64,000 nt of DNA from Ottelia alismoides (lineage: Eukaryota; Streptophyta; Magnoliopsida; Alismatales; Hydrocharitaceae). The notes beneath the pieces are model-generated. The model did not search any database. It was not told the origin of the DNA and saw only the letters and a program-made list of their open reading frames with translations. A program made the translations under genes and the position numbers. Of the stretch, positions 54,865-64,000 are shown one piece after another. Positions within the stretch are counted from its first letter, which is position 1. Every line of letters starts with the position of its first letter. The stretch is taken from the NCBI GenBank assembly GCA_037367405.1, contig JAZKJV010006054.1, positions 434,001-498,000 of the forward strand, read 5' to 3'.

Positions 54865-57800
54865 TGACGAATCCTGAATCGCAATGTTTAAGAATGTGTT
54901 TTTATCCTTCAGCTTAAAGAATGATTTGTCGTGCGTTGTAGGTGGCGATCGGAAATGGTCAAGAAATAACCACAAATTTTTAATCAATTTTAATCCAGTG
55001 GTTTTATGTTTATTTTACTTGGGCAAGTCCCAAGGTCGATCACAAGGAGGCAAATGAACAACCTAGAGATATGTCTATCAAATTTCGTGTTTGGTTTTCA
55101 AGGCGGTCTTTTTTTGGAATTTTCAATGCAATAAAGGGATGCAAAATGCAAATTCGGCCTATTTTAGGGACTAAAATGTAAACTTCCATCAAACAATATC
55201 TGAAAAATACGAAACTTGGCCGAGATGATAATTTTGACAAAATTAATGCACTGTAATTTTTTTGGAATTTTCTGATGCAATATGAATTTTTTATGAATTT
55301 TTAAATGCAAACAGAATGACTTTCATTATTTTATTATAATAAATACTAAACCTAATTATTTTCAAGAGATAAAATTATCTAAGATCTATCACTAGGTGAT
55401 GGATCTCAGAAAAATCCTAAATCTCAAAAATGTGGGGTCTAATACCTATTAAAAATTAAACAATGAAATATGCAAAATGATTTTTACAGAGCAAATTATG
55501 CATACAAATGCAAAGATTTTGGGCACAATGTTAAACACAATAATCTCCACAATGTATGATTTTTCGGATATTTTTAGAGCAACGGTTAATCAAATATAAA
55601 TTGAAGAGCATAAAATGGGCAAAGTTTGCAATTTTCCACAAAATCTTTATTTATTAATTAACCGTCAATCACAAAAATAGCCACAATATGTCAAAATGTA
55701 GAGAATTATATGAGGAACACAGTGGTATTTGTAAATAAATAAAATAAAGCAATAAAAAGGTTCAAAGTTACGGGGGAACACAGGGGTACAGATGCAAATA
55801 TAATAAATAAAATAAATAAAGAAAACTGCAGTGGGGGGACTTGTTTGCAATTACCTAGATAACTGGGGGGCCCTATGCAAATTCACCAGAGGGTCACGTG
55901 CGACGCACATGACCTCTGGCTAGAGGGGATGTGGCGCAAATATGAAATCTTCCGGGGGTCTTCTTGCAATTTGCCCAAGGGGCACGTGCGTAGCACGTGA
56001 CCCCTGGGCTGAGCTCTTGATGACGTCGTTCCCTCTGCACGTGCAGTGCACGTGGGAGGGCCTCGGGCTCTTGGACCTGGCCTCCGGTGGCGGGCGAACA
56101 AGGCGGATGCGGCTCCCAACCCCGGTGGAGGGTGAAGTCGCGGTGGTCGGAGGGAGCTGCTGTGCGGTGCCGGAGGTGGTGAGACTCCAGGGACAGCTAT
56201 TGGCGAGATGTTCTCCTGGAGTGTTCGAGCGGTGGCGTTGTCGTGGAAGAAGGTCGCGCGGCGTTGGAGACCGGAGCTGAGGAGCTGGAGATGGTCGTGG
56301 TCGTCGATGGAGTAGCGGAGTTGCGGAGGCAGTGCCGATGACGTTGGAGATGAGCGGTGAAGCGAGTTGGAGTCGTGGCTTCAAGTCGAGGTGAAGAAGC
56401 TGCTGGATGGAGGTGTCGATGAAGCGGACGTAGGCTCGGAGCTTAGCGTCAAGTCGGAGTTGATGGCGCGGCGTCGTGGCTGGAGACGATGAAGCGTCGA
56501 AGTCGATGAAGATGGTCGGTGGAGACAACGAAGCTTGCGGAAGAAGCGTTGGTCGTAGGCTCGACGGCTGGCCGGAGCAGGGGCAGAATCGCGGCGGAGG
56601 CGCGCTGCAACGAGGACCAGAGGGTCCCCGGATCTCACCGGAGATGGGAGCGCGGGGGCGCTGTCACCGCCCTTTCTCAAACCTGGTGTTCGGCGGATGG
56701 CTGGTCGGGTCGGAGTCCTGGAGCTTAAATAGGGAGAGGGGAGTCGTTGGCGACGCGAGATCGGCGGGGCCGGTGGTTGCGGAGGGCCGGTGCGTTGAAG
56801 ACGGGGAAGATAAGGTCAACGGGCGGCGGTTGCGAGGTGGCTGCTGCGGAGGAATCGGAGCGGCGGTGGTTGCGAAAAAGGGGGAGACGTGAGGTTGGAG
56901 ATGACCACAGGCCGTTCGATCGGCCGAGATCGAACGGCCTCCACTGCGCCACGTGGCTGTCAAAATAAAGGCAGGCGTGGCACGTGCGGAGGACGTGCCT
57001 GGGAGGCACGTGCTACGCACGTGCGGCGCTTTTATTTTATTTTATTTTTTTTATAAAAGCGAAATTTTAAAAGGCCAAAAACCGATGACACGTGGTGGCC
57101 TCTGGGGCTGCCACGTGTCAACACCAGAAAAAACAAAAAATAAAAGATTTGTAAAATCAAAAAGAAATAGTAAATGACCTCGGATCGAAAAAGTTCCTTC
57201 ACAAAAAATGCTCGTCTTGACGAGATCTACAACTTTTATGAAGACATCAAAGCCACAGTCAAATGTAAAAAGTGAATTTTTTGGGTATCCCATGTACATA
57301 GAATACCTTGATTTTTGGTTTTCTAATTTTTTTTGTCATTTTTAAACAAGATAAAAATCCGAAAAAATATGGAAAATCAAAGAGAAATAGAAGACATCTA
57401 AATCTAATTTTTTTTGGATTTTTATAAATTAAGAAAATATATGCATAAATTACAAGGTCAAAAGCCGCGAAAATATACAATGTACAAAAGAGGCCCAAAA
57501 CCCAACTTTCACATACGAGCTCCGATTCACTTGAACTTGGTCTTGTTTTGAAGGTAATTTAATATGCATTATTCAAAAGTGAGTAGGATCAAATCAGACA
57601 CTAGATGGGGAAGATATGGGGCTTTTAGTCCGAAAATCCTGAAACTAGGGTTTGGGTTTTTGGTCCACTTATCAGGGTTAGTTAATTTTTTATATTTTTT
57701 ATTTATTCTTGTTAGTGATGTGTACACAATGGAGTGGTTTTGGGTTATGCAATGTTAGCGTGGAGGAGTTAAAAATCTGGGAAGTTAGACTATTTACAGG

Positions 57801-57977
57801 TCAACTTTGGCTTGGATTTTTGGCTTCTTATTTTGTGCAGAAATTAATGCTAAAATGCAATTCTTATGAATACAAGCATGAATGCTAATTATGTAGAATA
57901 AATACAGAAATGTTGTTGATTTTTAGGGATCTGAGCTTAATCAATGAGAATTAGAGTGATGAATCCGAGATTCATCA
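54865..57977 (-). repeat. 5' LTR of E6
   Basis: Same structure as the left LTR: start TGATGAATC...GATTCATCA at 57977, U3 palindrome 57200-57240, CACGTG inverted pair near 57088-57120, GGCCGTTCGATC hairpin 56910-56939 (here perfect), TATA-like TATTTAAG near 56726-56733, end GATTCGTCA at 54865. CACGTG-rich stretches at 55890-56050 and 56978-57025. Antisense and sense frames (55920-56528, 56476-56892) have no domain. Confidence 0.92.
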
Positions 57978-57982
57978 CCTGG
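57978..57982. repeat. Target-site duplication of E6, right copy (CCTGG)
   Basis: Identical to 46083-46087, directly after the LTR end ATTCATCA. Confidence 0.9.
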
Positions 57983-59545
57983 AGAAGGCCAGCGACGTCC
58001 CTATGTCGGAAGCGGAGCTTGAGAAGTTTGCTCCAACGAAGCTCCGACCATTGAGCACTCTTGTACCTGCAATGTTAGTACATAGCTGAAGTGATTGTGC
58101 GCGGTGTGATGTGAGTGGAATGGGAACCTTGGCGGACGGAGAAGGTGGAGGCTCATCGGGCTCCTTTGCCGTGAAGGGCGGAGTAGATGGATGGCGTGGC
58201 TGAGGCAATGATGAAGGGGAGAAGGTGGATGAAGTGTAGCAAGAGAATGAGTGATGTGAGAAGAAGCTTGGGAGAAGTTGAATTGTGGGTGAAAAGGTGA
58301 GCAAGTGCCTAATTAAATAAGAGAAATCAGAAGGAAGAGCAAGAATGATCTAGGAGACTTACCTAGAGATTTAGGCGGACGTGGTGACCTAGGCTAAGCT
58401 CTACGGAGAGCTCCTGTCATCACTGGACTCCGGTGGCCCCTCAAAGCAGCTTGCCAATGTTCTACGGCCGGAGGCAAGGCCTACCATGTCTAGGGGTCGA
58501 CACTGGGGACTTAGCTCATCTTCGCTACCTCAATAGACCTCCCCCTATCACGTGTAGATGGAGAGGAGTTGGGCCAAGGCCCATGTACAGGTGGATAGGC
58601 ATTAATGTGGGTGGTGGTGGTGTATTTGACGAGGAATGGTTGATGTGCAGGTGGCGGAGGTCGTGGGTTCCGGGGAGAATATGGAGCGAGAGGGAGAGGG
58701 ATGTGAGTAGATATGAGGTCTGCGAAAGTTAAAAAATGAGTGGGCTTGGACTGGGCCTATTTAGGATGTTGAGGGGAACGTTGAGAAGGTGAAATAAAAG
58801 GGAAGGGGGCGAGTTGTTGGTATGGAAGATAACATGGGAGAGAAAGGGGGCCAAAGCAAGGAGACCAGGTATCAACCGTTGGATCTTGCGATCCAACAGT
58901 TGAGAAGAGGGCACGAGGAAGTTGTTCTGATCAAATAGATCAGGACACAATCGACGGCTATGGGCGAAGCTCACTTGGCCGTTGGTTCTGGAGATCCAAC
59001 GGTCAAGAATTGAGCAAGCATGGATGGGCGAGATGCGGTCTGGATGGTAATCAGAGGGTGGAGGTTTGAAGAAGGAACATACGACTGAGATGGGAGCGCC
59101 CTACAATGATCGGACGACGTAGAAAGGAGGGCGTGTGGTGTAAGGGGAAGCGGGCCACGTGGCTCATTTAAAAAGAGCCACGTGGCTCAGTAAGATTATT
59201 CAAAAGAAAAAAATCGAAAAGAAATAGAGGGAGGCCGAATTTGGAAAAACTCAAAACATGAAAGTTGTAGATCTCGATAAGATCTACAAGTTTCATGTTG
59301 GCAAAAACAAAAAAGAGGTTAAACAAATGAAGAAATATTTTTGTGAGCATTTTTAAAGGTATAAAAACACCATGGCTTTTGTTTTGTCATTTTTTGTATT
59401 TTTAATTTATTTCAAGACTCAGGTATATACATCTTTTACTCTGGTTTTTATTGAATGAATTTAAGCAAGGGTTTTTAATATATGGAAGTTAACATGGTGA
59501 AACCGAGGTTTGTCAGGCCACCCTTGATGAAGTAGCTTTGCATCA
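57978..59545 (-). repeat. E7 3' LTR, right part (U3 side)
   Basis: Continues the LTR broken at 46087. It has a TATA-like CTAAATAGG (complement near 58757-58766), CCGTTGGATC hairpins (58875-58899, 58979-59002), a CCACGTGGCTC...GAGCCACGTGG pair (59155-59188) and the U3 palindrome (59258-59296). The LTR start TGATGCAAAG...CTTCATCA is the complement of 59525-59545. The order of motifs equals E1. The frames 57975-58304 and 58433-58732 lie in GC-rich LTR and show no domain. Confidence 0.72.
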
Positions 59546-60639
59546 TCCCGACTTGGACTCTAATATTTTTCAACAATCCATTTGAGTCGACCTAAGTGTT
59601 AGGTGTGAGGTTTCCAATCAAGTCATTGTCTCAAGAATCTTATGGATGATATGAAGGGCTCTATTTAGACACATCGAATTGGATCATGAACATAATCTAA
59701 TGGAACCTAGAGAATTAAGTTAGGATGACCTGAAATATGTCCAATTCTAGTCCTCAACAGGTTCCTCTGAAATTAAGTATATTAAGGCCTATTCCGAGCT
59801 CTGATCTTCAGACTCTATTTGGACTTGTTCAATAGTTTAAATCTCTCCGAAGAATGCATATGCTATGTACAATGCTAGATAATGTACTTGTAATGCAATT
59901 TTTAAACTTTTGAGCTTTTCATAAGTTTGTTCTAAAAAAGGTTTTGCAAATATTTTTGGTATTTTTCAACTCAAAAGTTTTTGGATAAAAACTAGGTACA
60001 AATATTTACACAATTATGCATCTTATTATTTACAAGGGTTAGGGTTTTTAAGAATTTACAAGGGATGTGTGATTATTTTTATAAATACATATATACATTT
60101 AGTAAAGATTTTTTGTGTCATGTATATATTCCTCAAACTAATTTGAAAATCATTTTACCTACAATTTTGAAAACTATAGTCCAAAATAGTTTTTGCAAAT
60201 AATTTTTACAAACATTTACAAATATTTGAAAATCATTTTGGAACATTTTTTCAAGCCATATGTATAGATTTTTCATAATATTATTGCAACCATTTTCCAA
60301 ATCATTTGAAAATAGATTTTAAAAACATTTTATTTCACACAAAGAAAAGAAATTTTAAAAACCAAGTATTTTTACAAAGGTTGAAAACATTCTACAAAAA
60401 ATTTTTCAAGAGGTATTCAAAAGATTTTTCAAACAGATTTTCAAAATATTTTCCAAACATTTTGCAAGGCATTTTTATATGATTTATTAATCAGTATATA
60501 CAATAAGAATTTAAGGAAATTTAAACATCTTTTTATTGAATAATTTATAATATTGTGTGTGTATATATATGTATGTACATTGTTTTAGACATACTTCATT
60601 GAGAATACGAAAACACGAGTTATGGCTAAAATATATACA
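59546..60639 (-). other. E7 3' non-coding region
   Basis: No ORF. 59546-59800 aligns with E6 near 49990-50160 (CCTCTGAAATTAAGTATATTAAGG). The rest is AT-rich with repeated TTTTGAAAAT-like strings on the minus strand, as in E3 29040-29240. A clear PPT next to the LTR is missing; only a TCGGGA remnant adjoins it. Confidence 0.6.
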
Positions 60640-61017
60640 AAGTATATATTGACCCCCCTATACTTAGCTTGAGCTATGTCCTCATAGATCAAAGAAAAAG
60701 GAAGACATAACTCGTACTAAGTATAGGAAAGTCTATACTACAACGACTAAAGAATAGGAAGTCGATTGTCCCCCCTATACTTAGGATAATTAATCCTAAG
60801 TATAGCCATCTTTGTACAATCGCAGGGAGGGACGAGGGTGGGAATGAATAAATGAATAAATTAGTGGCTCGGCATGTCTCCCCCTCTACTTAGAGTAAAA
60901 TATCCCTAAGTATAGAAAGAATGTCAAGTGTTGAGGAGACAAGTGAGGGGTCGAAGAATGAGCACCTGAATGCACTCATACCCCCTATACTTAGGATGAA
61001 GCATATCCTAAGTATAG
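60640..61017 (-). repeat. Hairpin plus PPT-like array of E7 (four modules)
   Basis: On the minus strand: 61017 to 60980 (ACTTAGGATATG/CATCCTAAG then TATAGGGGGT), 60915 to 60879, 60805 to 60770 (ACTTAGGATTA/TAATCCTAAG then TATAGGGGGG) and 60725 to 60652 (large CTTAG...GAGCTATGTC type, then TATAGGGGGG). The conserved post-hairpin block follows at 60650-60612. Confidence 0.85.
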
Positions 61018-61139
61018 AAATGCTATATGGGATGACTGCAACTTTACGGAAGAATAAAAGAATAAAGAATGAAAAGAAGAAAAGAAGAAAAGAAGAAAAT
61101 GATTAGCTATTAAAAATATTTGTGTTGGTGTTATCTGAT

Positions 61140-64000
61140 TGAAATGATGTTGCAGCTGTGAGTTCTTCATCATAGACCACCTAAATTGAGTCAACCACAA
61201 ACACAAATGTGTCATGTTCGAGATAAGGCTTTAGAAATTGTACGTTGATCATAAATGGTTGTTGCCAGCTGACAAACCATATATGACGATGCTTCCATTG
61301 TCACGTACATGTTTCACTATTAAAGGCCATGTCCACTTGCTTTTCAACTTCCATGGGAATAGTTTGAGCTTTACATCAAACAACCAAACTTTCTACCCTG
61401 GTTCGAAAGGTCTTGCGGCGGATATGCATGTCATACCACTTCTTGACATTTTCCTTGTATATTAGGCTATTGTCATATGCATACTCACGGAATTCAAGGA
61501 GATGATTCAGATCCAACTTTTTCTTTCTGACCTTCTTAGAATACAAGTTACATATATTGATTACCCACAGATATTTGTGAATGAGTTCTACGGGCAAATG
61601 GCATGGCTTGCCGTACACTAGGAGGTATGGAGACATTCTTAACAGTGATTTGTGTGTGGTCTAATAGGCCCAAAGTACTGAATCCAGTAACTGCGACCAA
61701 TTCTTCCTTTCTGGATGTACGATCTTCTGCAAAATTGTCTTTATCTCCCTATTTGAACATTTGACCAGGCCACTGGATTGTGGGTGGTACGAAGAGGAGA
61801 CACGATGTTTAATGAAGAGTTCACGTGTTAGCTTCTTCACCTCTCTATTGATGAAATGGCTACCATCATCTGATATAAGAATTTTGGGATCCTGAACCAT
61901 GCAATGATGTTTTTCCTCTAGAACCGACATATGGTGAGATTATAGGCAGCTCCAGTTGGGATAGCCTCCACCCAACAGCTCTTGTAATCGACGACAATCA
62001 GGATATGCTCAAAACTCTAACTGTTAGGGAATGTGCCTATGAAATTAATGCCCCAAGTGTCAAACACGTCTAAGATCTGAATGTACTTCAGAGGCATTGT
62101 ATTTTTCATTTTAATTGTACCGGCCAATCTCTGACAGTCAGTGCAATGTTTGACAAAGTCTTACGCATCTTTGAATAGAGTCGGCCACTATAGGCTGCAC
62201 TGGAGAACTTTTGCAGTTGTTCTTCTTCCAGAGTGGTGTCCTCCTGATTCTTTGGCATGACAGTGCTCGAGGACACTGAGGACTTCCTCTTGAGGAATGC
62301 ATCTCCACCAGATGCAATATGCCCCCTCAGAAAAGAGATAAGGACCCTGACACTGATAAAAATGAATATCCAACATGAATTTGTCGACTTTTCAGCTTCG
62401 ACCAATCTTGTGGAGTTTTCTTGTATACAAGATAGTTCATAATATCGATGAACCAGCAAAGCGAGGTAACTGACAGAATGGCTTCATCTGGAAAAGTTTC
62501 TTCTATAGGCAGTAGGCTCTGCTCAGGAGTGTTTGCCTTTGGTAATCTCGACAAGTGACCGGCCACCATATTTTTAACTATAGGTTTGCCATGAATTTCA
62601 AGGTAAAGTTCTTGGAGAAGAAGGATCCATCTGATGAGTCTCAGTTTGGCATTCTTCTTGGCTTGTAGATACTTGATGGTCGAATGATATGTAAACACGA
62701 TAATCTTGGATCCAAGCAAATGGGATCTGAATTTCTCCAGGGCAAATACCACTGCCAGCAGCTCCTTTTCTGTGACAGTGTAGTTTCTTTGATCTTCATC
62801 AAGTGTTTTGTTGGCATAGTGAATGGAAAATGGAATATGATCTCTCCTCTATACTAAAACCGCTCCAATAGCATAATCAAAAGCATCTATCATGATCTCA
62901 AATGGTAGAGACCAGTCGGTGGTGGAAGGACATAGGCCTGAGTGATTGTTTCTTTCAATGGAGAAAAGTCTTGGAGGAATCTGTCATCTACAATAAAGTC
63001 TACATCCTTTCCTAGAAGCTCAGTTAGGTGTCAGGCAATTTAACTGAAATCCTTGATGAATCGTCGGTAGAAACCGACATGCCCTAAGAATGATCTGACC
63101 TGGTTCAAATTTATAGGTGGGTATAGCTTTGAAATCACTTCCACCTTCGTAGGATCAACCTCCATGCCACGCTTCGAGATGACATGGCCAAGCATAATAC
63201 CTTTGGTCACCATAAAATGACTCTTCTCCCACGAGAGCACAAGGTTCAATTCACAATATCTTTTCAAGACTCGGTTTAAATAGGATATAAACTGATCAAA
63301 GCTATCTCCATAGATCAAGAAATCATCCTAAAAGACCTCAAGAAAACTTCCAACCATAAATGTGAATACCGCCAACATACATCAGTGGAATGTCACTGGA
63401 GCGTCGCACAAATCGAGTGGCATTCTGCAGAAGGCATATGTCCCGAATGGAAAAGTGAAGGTTGTTTTCTCTTGATCTTCAGGGGCTATGGAGACTTGAT
63501 TATAACCAGAGTATCCATCTAAGAAATAGAAGTATTCCTTCGCAACCAGTCTTTTACTATCTGGTCGATGAAGGGAAGCGGGAAATGATTCTTCTTAGTC
63601 GCTAAATTCAGTCATGTGTAATCCATACAGACGCACCTAGATGTTAAAACTCTGGTTGCTATCTCTTCTTCTTTGTCATTCTTGTTCATGGTGATCCCTG
63701 ACTTCTTGGGCACAACATGCAGAGGGCTCACCTACTTTGAGTCGGAGAAGGGATAAATGAATCTTGCATCACACCATTTCATGATCTCATTCATAACAAC
63801 CTCTCGGAGGTTTGGATACAATCTGCACTGGAATTTGCAGGAAGACTTGCTATCTTCTTCAAGGTATATGTGATGCGAGCATAGTGAGGGGTTTATCCCC
63901 TGGAAATTTGAAATTTTCCAGCTTATGGCCTTGTGGTTTCTCTCTATAACCTCTAGCAGACGAGATTATTGTTCCTCTGTTAGTTTTGAATTGATGATTA
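61140..64000 (-). pseudogene. pol: E7 pol remnant (RT, RNase H, integrase), 5' partial
   Basis: Read from the right edge: the linker/RT start (LTEEQ, SRLLEV) at about 63970-64000, RT with LVKRLVAKEYFYFLDGYSGY near 63520-63560, then the FMDD position reads F-stop-DD near 63330. Further: RT thumb 63040-63318 ([25 protein letters not shown]), RNase H 62327-62880, zinc finger region 62188-62376 (CHAKESGGHHSG), core with ISDDGSHFINREV and SSYHPQSSG (61661-61930), C-terminus 61376-61636 and a decayed GPF module near 61320. Frames change at least six times. The element is clearly dead but more complete than E4. Confidence 0.87.

Larger units (their letters stand above)
46088..57977 (-). mobile_element. 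E6: complete non-autonomous Athila-like element
   Basis: 11.9 kb between CCTGG target copies, with two 3.1 kb LTRs, PBS, leader, ORF1, retropepsin-like domain plus ORF2, hairpin array and PPT. RT, RNase H and integrase motifs are absent from the 5.7 kb interior, so it depended on a relative's enzymes. The shared PBS, PPT and LTR ends point to E1/E7-type elements. The LTRs are close but not identical: by eye about a dozen differences in the first 175 bases, many of them C/T or G/A. Confidence 0.9.
44821..64000 (-). mobile_element. E7: Athila-like element with decayed pol, 3' part, split by E6
   Basis: 3' LTR (44821-46087 plus 57978-59545), 3' non-coding region, four hairpin modules and a pol remnant reaching the right edge, all minus strand. 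Its protease, gag, PBS and 5' LTR lie beyond 64000. It inserted into the pre-LTR segment of E5. Confidence 0.75.

Overview
The window is transposable-element DNA from a flowering plant, almost certainly from a TE-rich heterochromatic part of a large genome. I see no host gene, rRNA, tRNA or CRISPR array. Nearly all of it belongs to one clade of Ty3/Gypsy LTR retrotransposons of the Athila type: a Gag and protease-RT-RNase H-integrase protein of Athila type with no chromodomain, a primer site matching the 3' end of plant tRNA-Asp, and 2.8-4 kb LTRs beginning TGAT and ending TCA. The genus cannot be told from the sequence.

Layout. E1 (+, 1-9011) is the 3' part of a young element: a fully open 1183-aa pol, a 3' non-coding region with hairpins, a PPT and a 3.5 kb LTR. 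It sits in the 3' end of an older relative (9012-12662, 'E0'), whose LTR runs straight into the internal part of a non-autonomous relative ('E2', 12663-17873). E2 is interrupted by a degenerate autonomous element E3 (+, 17874 to about 31172: 5' LTR, PBS, gag, pol, hairpins, no recognisable 3' LTR). From 31173 comes another pre-LTR, PPT and LTR (31577-37432), probably E2's 3' end. That LTR carries a reverse-strand solo LTR of a different family (32448-34959, TSD CATAT).

From 37433 to the right edge all the Athila-like material is on the minus strand: a truncated pol (E4, 37433-40012), a 4 kb LTR and pre-LTR (E5, 40013-44820), and a pol-bearing element E7 (44821 to beyond 64000). E7's 3' LTR is split by the complete element E6 (46088-57977, TSD CCTGG, two 3.1 kb LTRs).

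Two things stand out. First, E6 and E2 are non-autonomous: between PBS and PPT they lack RT, RNase H and integrase. They carry a novel ORF1 (322 aa in E6) and a retropepsin-like domain fused in frame to a novel ORF2 (395 aa) with a tandem 43-residue repeat, a basic cluster and a conserved [RK]VxF motif. They share LTR ends, PBS, PPT and hairpins with the pol-bearing relatives, so they were probably mobilised by them in trans. Second, every element whose pol-to-LTR or ORF2-to-LTR segment is visible carries three or four hairpins, most ending in a copy of the PPT-like string AAGTATAGGGGG. The LTR U3 regions share an ordered set of a long palindrome, paired CACGTG boxes and a CCGTTGGATC...GATCCAACGG hairpin.

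Limits: boundaries marked 'about' were set by eye from similarity between copies. Percent identities, ages and exact junctions need alignment.
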